Part shown: positions 27,144-37,869 of the stretch, in pieces
Layout of the letters: each line of letters begins with the position of its first letter
Numbering within the stretch: position 1 is the first letter of the stretch
Origin: Planctomycetota bacterium
Lineage (GTDB): Bacteria > Planctomycetota > Phycisphaerae > Sedimentisphaerales > Anaerobacaceae
DNA: 64,000 nucleotides
Assembly (NCBI GenBank): GCA_013349615.1
Contig: DUZJ01000007.1
Coordinates: 1 to 64,000 of the forward strand
Direction of reading: 5' to 3'
Position numbers and translations under genes: made by a program
Notes under the pieces: generated by a model
Database searches by the model: none
The model's input: only the letters and a program-made list of their open reading frames with translations
What the model was told of the DNA's origin: nothing

Positions 27144-27351
27144 TTGAACTTGAACATTCCCTACGGCTTGCCGCAGGGTTCTTCATTGGAGGAATGTCAA
27201 TGTCTGATGAAACATCCTCTGCTAATACCCGATTCAAAGCACGTTCAATTTCGACGCGCTCGGTGCCGAGCGGCCTGCCGGAAATCGAGCTCATCACTAT
27301 TTCAAACGCATCATCAAACTTAAGTATCGTACTTTTCCTTAAATTCTTCAT
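27136..27351 (-). pseudogene. moeA: moeA remnant, N-terminal stump only
   Basis: The first about 52 residues match MoeA: FDDAFEIVMSSI, RPLGTERVEIERALNRVLAEDV and SDIDIPPMKN, where intact MoeA continues into the SAMDGYA motif. Here the frame changes to an unrelated 15-residue tail, stops, and moaB begins at once. About 350 codons, including the catalytic molybdopterin domain, are missing. The start overlaps the mobA 3' end by 32 bp. MoeA inserts molybdate into adenylylated molybdopterin, so a second gene elsewhere would be needed. Confidence 0.72.
27159..27178. repeat. Palindrome at the moeA break
   Basis: CCCTACGGC, TT, then GCCGCAGGG form an imperfect hairpin exactly where MoeA homology ends. 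It may be a mobile palindrome or the scar of the deletion. Confidence 0.5.
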
Positions 27352-28444
27352 ACTCTGCCATTGTATTGAGATTGGTGAACTGTTCTGCTTCCAGGTTAAT
27401 ATACTTGACCTTACAGTAACCGAACGCATCGCTTATCTTACGTTTTCCTGATGACAGGACTTTGTTCATAGCTTTAAGAGCACTTTTGTTGTATATCGCA
27501 AAGAGCGGCTCATGTTTGTCGCTGCCGGTGGTTGGAATGACCATCTCTGCCGCCTGGGCTTCGGCAAGCATTTTCCTGACGAATCTTATGTCTATGTGCG
27601 GGATGTCGCAGGCGACCACAAAATTAAGTTCGTTCTCTGTGCCCCGAAGAGCCGAAGCTATACCCATCAAAGGTCCCTGCCCCGGCATCTTGTCCGGGAT
27701 GCAGTCGCAGCCGAGAAAGGCATATTTTTCTTTCTTCTCGGTGCTTATAAGTATCTGGCTGAATGTGCCGCGAAGCTGGTCGCATATATGCTCTATGATG
27801 GGCCGGTCCTTAATCAACAACATACTCTTGTCAACGCCTGTTCGAGAGCTGGTCCCGCCTGCCATGATTATCGCCGTTGCCTTTTCCTGCATCACCCATT
27901 TCTTGTCGTTCAGTTTTATCTGCTCCAAATCAAAATCATAACCGCCTGCATTGGCGACTACAATTCTATCCGCATATTGTTTGACATTGCGGGCCGAGCT
28001 TTTCCACGCTTCTCGACCCCGGGCCTTGACGATAAGAAACAATCCCGGCTCAACCACTTGCCGCAGCGAGTTTGATTCGCAAATTGAGACCGCATCAGGC
28101 CCGATTATGTTAAGCAGGGCGGTTAATCCCTCTTCCAGGCGTTTTTTCATAACGCGCAGCCAGAAAACCCGCTTTGATCCGGCGGCAAGAAGTCTTGCCG
28201 TGTCTTTTTGTGAATTGCTGTCGGTTTCTTCCAAAATGTGGAAATCGCCGTCGATAGACGAGCAGACCCCACAGCCTTGACCGCCGCGGGGACATTGTCC
28301 GTCTTTGGCTCTTATCGTTGTAACCTTTATTCCTGTGATAGCCGTAGTTTTGCCGAATTTCTTAATGAGAGCACAGGCCAGTTCTGTTTTGCCGACATTT
28401 GCACCGGCTGACCCAATCATCAGCATCCCATTGAGCTTAATCAT
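27320..28444 (-). CDS. mobA: MobB-like P-loop / MobA guanylyltransferase fusion
   Basis: The 374-residue product joins two domains. Residues 1-185 form a P-loop NTPase (MIGSAGANVGKTELA) with an unusual cysteine cluster, GQCPRGGQGCGVC. From about residue 188 a MobA nucleotidyltransferase follows: AIIMAGGTSSRTGVDKSMLLI, PGQGPLMGIASAL and VVACDIPHID. MobA attaches GMP to molybdopterin. The start at 28444 overlaps the NTPase gene by 8 bp, so translation is likely coupled. The cysteine cluster may bind iron-sulfur or zinc (inference). Confidence 0.82.
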   Translation of the reverse strand: MIKLNGMLMIGSAGANVGKTELACALIKKFGKTTAITGIKVTTIRAKDGQCPRGGQGCGVCSSIDGDFHILEETDSNSQKDTARLLAAGSKRVFWLRVMKKRLEEGLTALLNIIGPDAVSICESNSLRQVVEPGLFLIVKARGREAWKSSARNVKQYADRIVVANAGGYDFDLEQIKLNDKKWVMQEKATAIIMAGGTSSRTGVDKSMLLIKDRPIIEHICDQLRGTFSQILISTEKKEKYAFLGCDCIPDKMPGQGPLMGIASALRGTENELNFVVACDIPHIDIRFVRKMLAEAQAAEMVIPTTGSDKHEPLFAIYNKSALKAMNKVLSSGKRKISDAFGYCKVKYINLEAEQFTNLNTMAEYEEFKEKYDT

Positions 28445-28994
28445 TGAGGCCGTTCCCAATTTTGTGCTCCTTCAGTATCCTGATGACTTGGTTGACGGAG
28501 TCTTCTTTCTTGGCGGCTAATTTCGTACTCGGGTAATTCCCATATAATTTCTGAACACGCTCTTCAAGCTCTTGACGAACAACGAGCACGACAGGAACAT
28601 TCGTGGATGCAAGTAACAGATCGACCTCTTTTCGCCAACCTCTGCCGTCCAGCTCTAACGGGCCGAACTCATCGACGATAATAAGGTCTGCCGAGCTTGC
28701 TGATGATGGATTAAGTGCCGCTTTTCCGAGCTTTAATCCTGCCTTTGTAAAAGCCCATCTTCCTCTTTTACCTGCCGCTGTTCTTCGGTTCGCCAAATTT
28801 ATTTGCTTGTCCCGCATAAGATCAACCGCACCAAAACCAACTAATCGGCTGTCTTTGTAAACAGCAGGTGCCAGCAGCCCGGCAACAATAAAACCCTTCA
28901 AACGTACCTGCCTTGCAAGTCGGTCGGCGGCTGTTGTTTTGCCGCTGTGCTTTCGGCCTGTAAACAAAATAAGCTTGGATGGTTTTGATATCAT
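28437..28994 (-). CDS. THEP1-like nucleoside-triphosphatase
   Basis: The 185-residue protein has LFTGRKHSGKTTAADRLA (Walker A) and LIIVDEFGPLELDGRGW (Walker B), with an RQELEERV arm. This is the pattern of NTPase_1/THEP1 P-loop proteins. Such genes are found near molybdenum or tungsten cofactor genes, but their role is unknown. It is followed immediately by the mobA fusion with overlap. Confidence 0.72.
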   Translation of the reverse strand: MISKPSKLILFTGRKHSGKTTAADRLARQVRLKGFIVAGLLAPAVYKDSRLVGFGAVDLMRDKQINLANRRTAAGKRGRWAFTKAGLKLGKAALNPSSASSADLIIVDEFGPLELDGRGWRKEVDLLLASTNVPVVLVVRQELEERVQKLYGNYPSTKLAAKKEDSVNQVIRILKEHKIGNGLND

Positions 28995-29051
28995 CTCGGA
29001 GAAAATAGAATATGCTCGGCAGCGGACAATCGCCTCGTTTTCGCCGGTAAC

Positions 29052-29672
29052 TCAGGAAAAGAAACTTACCACCAGTCCGAATACCCACAACACACCCGTG
29101 ACAAACGACGCACTGCTTGGCAAAAGTTGTCGGCGATACACAAATGGCATGGGAAAGCTTAGCTTCAAACGTTCGGCAAAACGACAACTTAACGGCACCA
29201 AAATCGCACACAACAAGGCTGCGATAGTCCCGCCGACGCCGATATGATGCAGCACTTTGCCAATGCCGCCGCCTGCCCAGTGCTCGTAACGAATAAGGTA
29301 GGTTATCATAAAGGCAAATAAGCTGTAGCTGGCATAAACTGTCACCACCGCACTGGCGGCTCTATTTCTTATCTTCATCATATTCAAAGCCAGGTCGTAG
29401 CAAAGGCCGATTAAAAAAATTCCCAGAAGATGACATGCAAAAAATGGGGCGTTCAGAAATTTATACAGCATTGCAAGGCTGGCTATGGCGGTTGCCGTCC
29501 CTTTCTGTGGAAAGTATGCATTTGCAAAAGTCAGAATAACAAGTCCAATCACAGTCAAAATCGTTGATGCATGCTCTATTTCAGACTTGTATAAAACGCC
29601 GCCCAACAGAGCTTCCGAAATACCCCACAAACCGCTGAAAAATAATATTCCCAAAATATACTCTTTCTTCAT
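29052..29672 (-). CDS. Integral membrane protein, unknown function
   Basis: The 206-residue protein has about six hydrophobic helices: ILGILFFSGLWGISEALL, ILTVIGLVILTFANAYF, an ALLCAILVP segment, and VTGVLWVFGLVVSFFS at the end. The size and glycine-rich first helix recall S components of energy-coupling-factor transporters, but I do not recognise a specific family. ACAGGAG precedes the ATG at 29672. The context between a secreted protein and cofactor genes might suggest molybdate or cofactor uptake (speculative). Confidence 0.55.
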   Translation of the reverse strand: MKKEYILGILFFSGLWGISEALLGGVLYKSEIEHASTILTVIGLVILTFANAYFPQKGTATAIASLAMLYKFLNAPFFACHLLGIFLIGLCYDLALNMMKIRNRAASAVVTVYASYSLFAFMITYLIRYEHWAGGGIGKVLHHIGVGGTIAALLCAILVPLSCRFAERLKLSFPMPFVYRRQLLPSSASFVTGVLWVFGLVVSFFS

Positions 29673-29722
29673 TTTGCTAATCTCCTGTACTAAAACTGTT
29701 TTCCTGTAAAAATGACGCATTG

Positions 29723-30604
29723 TTACTCTGTGCCCCATAGCCAATACTGGCCAAGCTCGGCTACATCCAGGAAGTCCACCTTGCAGTCGCCGTTAATATC
29801 CGCGGGCGTATAGCGTTTCAAATCACCGGTCCTGGTCGTGAGCAGTTGATAATAATCCCATTCATAATAGTTTTTGTATCCGTCGTATTGCTCGATTATA
29901 CCTGTAACACTGCAAAAGTGGCTGCCAATGTCGACAAATCGGTGATAGTCGTCATCCTCAACCTCTTCATTCATATACTCCGCGGCCCAGCAGATGTCAT
30001 TTGGGCCTGCATTGTTAAAAATTACAAGGCTGTAGTTGTCCGCAGCTTTACCCAAATCTTTTTCTGTTACTATAATATTATCTACCTTCACGAGCATCGC
30101 TTCGTATTTCTCGGCATTATGGTTTTCAACAAGCCATCCCTCAGGACTAATTTGATAAATAGGTGCGGTAATATCATTTGGTTCGATTGAAATGGGTTCC
30201 GGCAGGTCGTTGCCGGTACTTTCAACCAAAAAACCGGATTTGTTCTCAAACATTAATTGAGTATTTCCTTTAGATTCTTCAACTGTCGTATCTGTCAGTG
30301 ATATCCAATCGCCGACATCCACAGTATTATAAAAATCCTTGGCATCTGTAAAGTCTTTGATTACTATGCCTCCCCAGCCATCCGGATAGGCGGGGTCGTA
30401 AAGCGTAACCTTGGGTTTACTGCCGCCGAACTTGTGTATAACGATGCCGCCGATACAGTTTACATTTTCACCGACGTGGGGGCTGTTTAATTCTTCCGGG
30501 TCGGATTGATACTGAAGGTCGTATATGCTGTAATCAACACCATCGGCAATTTGTGTAAAACCTGCCAATGTTAATATCATCATTGAAACAACCAGTCTTT
30601 TCAT
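29723..30604 (-). CDS. Secreted protein with dockerin-like C-terminus
   Basis: The 293-residue protein has a signal peptide (MKRLVVSMMILTLAGFTQIADG). Two stretches look like OB-fold repeats (VNCIGGIVIHKF and VGDWISLTDTTVEE; MLVKVDNIIVTEKDL). The end PADINGDCKVDFLDVAELG is a single dockerin-like calcium loop, frequent at planctomycete C-termini. CAGGAGACA lies before the ATG at 30604; a longer frame to 30880 overlaps the pseudopilin gene and is rejected. Function unknown. Confidence 0.68.
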   Translation of the reverse strand: MKRLVVSMMILTLAGFTQIADGVDYSIYDLQYQSDPEELNSPHVGENVNCIGGIVIHKFGGSKPKVTLYDPAYPDGWGGIVIKDFTDAKDFYNTVDVGDWISLTDTTVEESKGNTQLMFENKSGFLVESTGNDLPEPISIEPNDITAPIYQISPEGWLVENHNAEKYEAMLVKVDNIIVTEKDLGKAADNYSLVIFNNAGPNDICWAAEYMNEEVEDDDYHRFVDIGSHFCSVTGIIEQYDGYKNYYEWDYYQLLTTRTGDLKRYTPADINGDCKVDFLDVAELGQYWLWGTE

Positions 30605-30632
30605 CTTTGTCTCCTGTGCAGAATAGTTAAAA

Positions 30633-31481
30633 TTAAGGATACGGGAACCAATTTCCGTCTTCTCTCGGCGGAACCTCCAAATCGTCCGGCCAATCTTTCT
30701 TCCAAACGCTTTTTTTCCATTCAACGTGGTAGTCGCAGAATAGTATCGAGCCGCCCAGACCGTTTTTGCCTTTTCTATGGCGGGTGCTGAATTCTCTTGG
30801 ATAAGCGCCGCAGTATCGGCCCGCCGAGCGATTGAGCCTAATGCCATTGTAACCCAGCCCGGGGTCAAGAAGCTGGTCATATAGCAGGATTACTCTTGAG
30901 GGAAACCTTATTAAAGCGGTATCCAGAAAACTTGGCATATTATTAGTTCCGCCTTTTGGGTCTGTATAAGGCCAGTTCGGTGGCCAGCAGTTGCCGTCAA
31001 GCTCAAGGCATGAATTCATCGCATAAGAAAAGTATCCAATCCTTTCATAAGGATAATTGTAGTTGGCACCTTTTAGAATTATTGCTGAAGGGCATTGAAA
31101 AATGGTATCAGTGCCCGGCTTGTTATATAGTGCATAATCCCGCCATGGCTTTAAATTTATAAAAGGTGGCAAAACGTCCACCCACCCGTAATAATAATCC
31201 GCGATTTCCTCCGGTGTTTGAGGGTCAATTTCTGTTCTGTCTCTGCCGTCAATATGCGGGTAAAAACCGTCATTTTCTGTGGAATAAGCTTCAAAAGCCA
31301 GGCCCCATTGCCTTAGTCGACTTTGACAGACGGTCTGTTTAGCTATAGATTTTGACCCATATAAAGCCGGCAGTATTATACTCATCATCAGAGAAATAAT
31401 GGAAATGACAACTAACAGCTCCACAAGGCTAAAAGCACAAACATCAGCACATAGTGTACAACTTTTGGTTGCTTTTTTCAT
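30633..31481 (-). CDS. Type II pseudopilin-like protein
   Basis: The 282-residue protein has a short leader with three cysteines, then the prepilin motif CAFSLVELLVVISIISLMMSI and a paired-cysteine extracellular domain. The C-terminus has GGSILFCDYHVEW, a variant of the H-X9-DG type motif with Cys and Tyr replacing the usual residues. Its ATG overlaps the ModE-like gene by 4 bp, an unexpected coupling of a DNA-binding regulator with a surface protein. Confidence 0.75.
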   Translation of the reverse strand: MKKATKSCTLCADVCAFSLVELLVVISIISLMMSIILPALYGSKSIAKQTVCQSRLRQWGLAFEAYSTENDGFYPHIDGRDRTEIDPQTPEEIADYYYGWVDVLPPFINLKPWRDYALYNKPGTDTIFQCPSAIILKGANYNYPYERIGYFSYAMNSCLELDGNCWPPNWPYTDPKGGTNNMPSFLDTALIRFPSRVILLYDQLLDPGLGYNGIRLNRSAGRYCGAYPREFSTRHRKGKNGLGGSILFCDYHVEWKKSVWKKDWPDDLEVPPREDGNWFPYP

Positions 31482-31831
31482 TTTACAAGTCTCCTGATGT
31501 GCTTTGTAAAGGCTTTTTCTACCGCTTTTTCGATATCACTTCGAAATCTCGTATAGGCTTTTACCCATTTTTTCCCTTGTTCGGTTAGTTCAGTTCGGCC
31601 GCCCTGTATGCCGCCTCGTTGTTTCTCGACTAGGCCGACATTCAGACATTGCTGCGCTTTCTTCAAATCGCCCCACGCCTTTCGATAGCTTATATGAAGC
31701 GACTGGCTGGCTGCTCTTAATGAGCCTTCGGTATCGATGCTCTTGAGCAGCCGCCACTTGCCGTCGCCGAAAACGCCTTCAGCATCTTTTGTACTCAGCC
31801 AGAGCTTAAATCTTGTCCTCAACTTTTTCAT
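31478..31831 (-). CDS. ModE-like winged-helix regulator (N-terminal domain only)
   Basis: The 117-residue protein is a LysR/ModE-type winged helix: VFGDGKWRLLKSIDTEGSLRAASQSLHISYRKAWGDLKKA is the HTH region, followed by a GGxxGGRTELTEQG wing. It lacks the molybdate-binding MOP domains of full ModE. Heading a run of molybdenum cofactor genes, it is probably their regulator. Ligand sensing, if any, must come from another protein. Confidence 0.82.
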   Translation of the reverse strand: MKKLRTRFKLWLSTKDAEGVFGDGKWRLLKSIDTEGSLRAASQSLHISYRKAWGDLKKAQQCLNVGLVEKQRGGIQGGRTELTEQGKKWVKAYTRFRSDIEKAVEKAFTKHIRRLVK

Positions 31832-31852
31832 ATTTCTGTCCTTCCGGTCAAA

Positions 31853-32044
31853 TTATGAAAAGCAGCCAAGCTGACATTTACGGATTTTTATTTTTTGTCG
31901 ATTACAAATATGGCCGATTTCAGAGACTTCTACACCGAATTCCTGCGCCAGTTCAAATGCCTCGGCACATGCCAGTTTTTTCCCGCCGTCCGTTTCTTGC
32001 GCCCGTTCGCGAACAGCGTCAGTCAAATTATCACTTGTACACAT
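31853..32044 (-). CDS. Small conserved protein with CQLGCF C-terminus
   Basis: The 63-residue product contains a helical repeat-like stretch (LACAEAFELAQEFGVEVSEIG) and ends HICNRQKIKIRKCQLGCF, with a conserved-looking cysteine pattern. I have no family name for it. It lies 21 bp ahead of the ModE-like gene. The start is uncertain: ATG at 32044 with GGAGAC upstream, or an upstream ATG giving up to 98 residues. Confidence 0.5.
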   Translation of the reverse strand: MCTSDNLTDAVRERAQETDGGKKLACAEAFELAQEFGVEVSEIGHICNRQKIKIRKCQLGCFS

Positions 32045-32149
32045 TCGCGCCTGTCTCCAGTACTTCCTTTTGGTTATGCACCACTCGACATATCGATTTG
32101 GAAAAAAATAAAAATGTCCTTTTTTCATAAGGCACTCTAACAAAACCAA

Positions 32150-34453
<2,304 letters not shown>

Positions 34454-35059
34454 GTGAGTAAAATAGTAATTGGTATCGTAGGAAGTTATCGTAAAGGCAG
34501 GATTATCGATACGGCAATCTCAGCGGTTCTTGCCGGTGCACAAGCTGGCGGTGCTGAGACGAAAAAGATTTACCTTCTTGATAAGCATGTCGAGTTTTGC
34601 ACAAACTGCCGAAAATGTACACAGCAAGAGGTTGATGGTGTAAGGGGTAAGTGTATACATACTGATGATATGGAGCAGATACTTTGCGAAATTGACGGTG
34701 CAGACGGAATTGTATTGGGTTCGCCGATTAACTTTTTTAGCGTTACGGCACTTATGAAAAGATTTATTGAAAGACTGCTGCCGTATTGTTATTGGCCCTG
34801 GGGCAGCGAAATACCCAGACGTCGAATAAAAAAGCCGGTTAAAAAAGCTGTCATTATTACATCAAGCGGTTGCCCTGCTTGGCTGGGCAGGATTATTTTC
34901 CGGTCTGTGCTGAGTGTTTTGAAGGCGGCGGCGAAATGTGTGGGTGCCAGGGCTGTTAAATCGCTATATCTCGGACGTGTTTGCAAGGCTGAAGAGCAGC
35001 AACTATCTCAAAAAGAAATACTTACACTGCAGAAGGCAGGAGAGAAGATTGTTTCCTGA
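34454..35059 (+). CDS. Flavodoxin-fold / iron-sulfur flavoprotein-like reductase
   Basis: The 201-residue protein starts VIGIVGSYRKGRIIDTA, a flavodoxin-like FMN phosphate loop. It then has CTNCRKC followed 11 residues later by another Cys, resembling the compact cluster motif of iron-sulfur flavoproteins, and GIVLGSPINFFSVTALMK. It may reduce quinones or other small substrates. A GTG start immediately follows the ligA stop, so the two genes are probably cotranscribed. Confidence 0.75.
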   Translation: MSKIVIGIVGSYRKGRIIDTAISAVLAGAQAGGAETKKIYLLDKHVEFCTNCRKCTQQEVDGVRGKCIHTDDMEQILCEIDGADGIVLGSPINFFSVTALMKRFIERLLPYCYWPWGSEIPRRRIKKPVKKAVIITSSGCPAWLGRIIFRSVLSVLKAAAKCVGARAVKSLYLGRVCKAEEQQLSQKEILTLQKAGEKIVS

Positions 35060-35077
35060 GTAGGTTTTATTCAATAA

Positions 35078-36286
35078 ATGAGTGATAAAAACGAAAGTTA
35101 TATGCAGACGGCGTTAAAGCTGGCACAGCGGGGCATCGGCTCGGTTGAGCCGAATCCCGCAGTCGGGGCCGTTTTAGTAAAGGCAAATCAGGTTATCGGC
35201 AAGGGCTGGCACAGGGAATTTGGCGGCCCTCACGCAGAGATAAACGCTCTGGAAAATTGCAAAACGCTGGGCGTTAATCCCCGTGGAGCCACGATGTATG
35301 TGAGCTTGGAGCCGTGCTGTCATCAGGCAAAGACCGGGCCTTGCACCGAAGCAATAATTGCCGCTGGCCTGGTAAAGGTTGTCGTAGCCACGATTGACCC
35401 CTCAGAACACGCCAACGGCAAAGGCATTGAGCAGCTTCGCAATGCAGGAGTCGAGGTAGTGGTTGGTGTCTGTGAAACGCAGGCACGTCTGCTAAATGCC
35501 CCTTTTTTCAAATTTACTGCGACCGGCAAAACCTGGGTGATATTGAAATGGGCACAAAGCATCGACTCCAAAGTTGCTTATACTGATAAAAGCCGGGAGC
35601 GGCGGTGGATTTCCGGAGAACAAAGCAGAAAAGACGTCCACAAACTGCGCCGTCGGGCTGGCGCCATATTGGTAGGTATCAATACGGTAATTGCCGACGA
35701 CCCGTTATTGACGGCCCGGCCCGTTAGAAGTCCGCACCGAAAGTCCACCGGAGCTTTACAGGGACTTACTTCTAACGGGGCTCGGCCGAGCAAAGGCAAA
35801 AAGGCCACCAGAATCGTATTGGACAGCCATCTCAGAATTCCATTGGATTGCAAGCTGCTTGCAACGACTAAAGAAGCCCCTGTACTAATCTTAACGAGTC
35901 AACAAACGCTCCGGGCACATTCCCAGATTGTGGAGAAAGTAAACCAAAAGGGAGCTGAAGTGCTTGCTTACCCTGATGCACCGGCTCGCTCTAATCTATA
36001 TTTTCTCACTTCTGAACTGGCTAAACGCGGCATTGCTCAATTACTTGTCGAAGGTGGGCCGACAGTAATAGCCTCATTTTTGAAGCAGCGACTCGCTGAC
36101 GAAATTGTCGTTTATATCACGCCGAAGATACTCGGGGCACAGGGCGGCGTCGGGATAAACCCGCCGATGGCAGAATTGACCGAAGCTGTGGACTTGTATA
36201 ACGTTGATATTAAGCGTTTTGGAGACGATGTTCGTCTAACTGGTTTATCGAAGAAAGCACTTGACGAAATTTCAATCTGCCCCTGA
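35078..36286 (+). CDS. ribD: Bifunctional riboflavin deaminase/reductase
   Basis: RibD performs the second and third steps of riboflavin synthesis. The 402-residue protein has the deaminase zinc site (GGPHAEINAL and SLEPCCHQAKTGPC) and a reductase domain (KWAQSIDSKVAYTD, GAILVGINTVIADDPLLTARP and LLVEGGPTVIASF). A family B palindrome is read in frame at residues about 214-235, between LLTARP and the IVLDSHLRIP strand. This lengthens the protein relative to the usual about 365. Whether the extra loop is tolerated cannot be told here. Confidence 0.95.
   Translation: MSDKNESYMQTALKLAQRGIGSVEPNPAVGAVLVKANQVIGKGWHREFGGPHAEINALENCKTLGVNPRGATMYVSLEPCCHQAKTGPCTEAIIAAGLVKVVVATIDPSEHANGKGIEQLRNAGVEVVVGVCETQARLLNAPFFKFTATGKTWVILKWAQSIDSKVAYTDKSRERRWISGEQSRKDVHKLRRRAGAILVGINTVIADDPLLTARPVRSPHRKSTGALQGLTSNGARPSKGKKATRIVLDSHLRIPLDCKLLATTKEAPVLILTSQQTLRAHSQIVEKVNQKGAEVLAYPDAPARSNLYFLTSELAKRGIAQLLVEGGPTVIASFLKQRLADEIVVYITPKILGAQGGVGINPPMAELTEAVDLYNVDIKRFGDDVRLTGLSKKALDEISICP
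35718..35782. repeat. Family B palindrome inside ribD
   Basis: CCCGTTAGAAGT (35720-35731) and ACTTCTAACGGG (35768-35779) form a 12-bp stem with a 36-base interior. The stem shares CCCGTTAGA with the copy at 26602. ARP codons lie on both sides, perhaps a target duplication. Confidence 0.8.
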
Positions 36287-36327
36287 AACAAAACGCTCCT
36301 GATTTATTTAATTTGGAAATCCGGCGG

Positions 36328-37380
36328 ATGGACAAAAGAGAAGTGGTTAGACTGGCGATTGAGGGTCGAAAGGTCCCCTATGTGCCGTGGCACTGTGGTT
36401 TTACTGTCGAAGCCGCAGAAAAACTGCAAAAGCACTTTGGCCGGGACGATTTAGACCGCGTCTTGGATAACCATTTTGTCAAGCTCGGCAGTGATATCGG
36501 GTTTTTCACTGCTCTTGGCAATGAACGGTTCCGTGATGTCTTTGGCGTCGTCTGGGACCGCAGAGTGGACAAGGACATAGGCAATGTTGAGGGGCCTCTT
36601 TTGCCGGAGCCAACGCTCAAAGGATATGAGTTCCCGGACCCGCTCGAACGGCGTTTTTTTGAGGGCATTCCTGAGAGAATATCCAGGTATAGTGATTGTT
36701 TCAGAGTTTTTAAGATTGGTTTTTCACTTTATGAGAGGGCATGGACTCTTCGTGGTATGCAAAATTTGATGATGGATTTCATCGACCATCCGGACTTTGT
36801 GCGCCAGCTGTTGCATACGATAGCCGACTATAATATCGCTCAGGTTAGGCAGGCTTTGAAATATGATATAGACGCAGTTTATTTCGGCGATGACTGGGGC
36901 CAGCAGACGGGCTTGCAGATGGGGCCGCGCTTCTGGCGCCAGTTCATTTACCCGCAGTTGAAGCGGATGTACTCGGTGGCTCGAGAGGCTGGCAAGTATG
37001 TTACAATTCATTCCTGCGGCAAAGTAGATGAGCTGTTTGACGATTTGATTGAAATCGGCCTCAGTTGCTTCAATCCGTTTCAGCCTGAGGTTATGGATGT
37101 CCTCGAACTTATGAAAAGATACAGAGGTCGGCTTGCGTTTCATGGCGGCTTGTCCACCCAGCGGACACTGCCCTATGGCTCGGTTGACGATGTTAAGAAT
37201 GAAACAGTTGCACTCTTGCAAGCCGGCAGGCGTGGTGGATATATCTTTGCACCATCTCACGCGGTCGAAGGGGATGTTCCGCTCGAAAATATGTTGGCCT
37301 TTATACAGGTGCTGCATACTCAAGGCGGGTACGAAGGAAAATCACAGCGGGGCGGCGGACTGAAGATAAATTTGACATGA
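36328..37380 (+). CDS. Uroporphyrinogen decarboxylase-family protein
   Basis: The 350-residue protein belongs to the UroD/MtaA-type TIM-barrel superfamily. It has VPYVPWHCGF at the N-terminus, YDIDAVYFGDDWGQQTGLQMGP in the centre, YVTIHSCGKVDELFDDLIEIG and GGLSTQRTLPYG towards the end. In planctomycetes this subfamily is abundant and probably includes corrinoid methyltransferases and not true HemE (inference; no RxxPxWxMRQAGR motif is seen). ATG at 36328 has GGAAAT upstream; a TTG at 36313 is possible. Confidence 0.8.
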   Translation: MDKREVVRLAIEGRKVPYVPWHCGFTVEAAEKLQKHFGRDDLDRVLDNHFVKLGSDIGFFTALGNERFRDVFGVVWDRRVDKDIGNVEGPLLPEPTLKGYEFPDPLERRFFEGIPERISRYSDCFRVFKIGFSLYERAWTLRGMQNLMMDFIDHPDFVRQLLHTIADYNIAQVRQALKYDIDAVYFGDDWGQQTGLQMGPRFWRQFIYPQLKRMYSVAREAGKYVTIHSCGKVDELFDDLIEIGLSCFNPFQPEVMDVLELMKRYRGRLAFHGGLSTQRTLPYGSVDDVKNETVALLQAGRRGGYIFAPSHAVEGDVPLENMLAFIQVLHTQGGYEGKSQRGGGLKINLT

Positions 37381-37630
37381 ATCGCTCGTGTCTGCCTTTT
37401 TATAGCTTCAAAAAGGGTCCTGTTTAGTCCGAAAACACATTTTTACAAAGCCGATTTTGCCCTTTCCGGCCTTGTTTAGCAGCCTGGTGGGGGATGTAGT
37501 AACGCAGCATTCGAAAACGGCCGAAATAGATATAAACTGGACTCGGACGCGCCATAAACCGGAAAGAACAGCGCGGGCCGGCGTAAGAGTGCGGAGTTGA
37601 TATTGAAATTATCAGATGAAAGGTCGCATT

Positions 37631-37849
37631 ATGAGTGAAGAAAGGCGATGTATGAAATGTGGTGGCACCAATCTTGAGGCTGGTGAATTTCAATCCACAG
37701 GGAAAATCTATTCTCGTCCAAAGCATGCCAGATTAGTCACACTTCTCACGACGGGAGTTCCTGTTGATACCATCATCTGCTTGGACTGCGGGCATGTAGA
37801 ATTGATTGTCGACGCAGAAAAAGCAAAATCAATCACAAAGGCCTCTTGA
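37631..37849 (+). CDS. Small zinc-ribbon protein
   Basis: The 72-residue protein has RCMKCGGTN near the start and ICLDCGHVEL towards the end, two CxxC pairs that should bind one zinc. A short hydrophobic stretch, ARLVTLLTTGVPVDTII, lies between. Such ribbons occur in small proteins of unknown role. The ATG at 37631 has AAAGG eight bases upstream. Confidence 0.6.
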   Translation: MSEERRCMKCGGTNLEAGEFQSTGKIYSRPKHARLVTLLTTGVPVDTIICLDCGHVELIVDAEKAKSITKAS

Positions 37850-37869
37850 CCCAGGGCAGACCTACCTAT

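Noticed and set aside
30605-30880. Extended start of the dockerin-like protein
   Set aside because: It would overlap the pseudopilin gene by about 250 bp and bury the signal peptide; 30604 has a good ribosome site.
36328-37380. True uroporphyrinogen decarboxylase (hemE)
   Set aside because: The conserved N-terminal HemE arginine motif is not seen; the protein fits the wider UroD/MtaA-like family.
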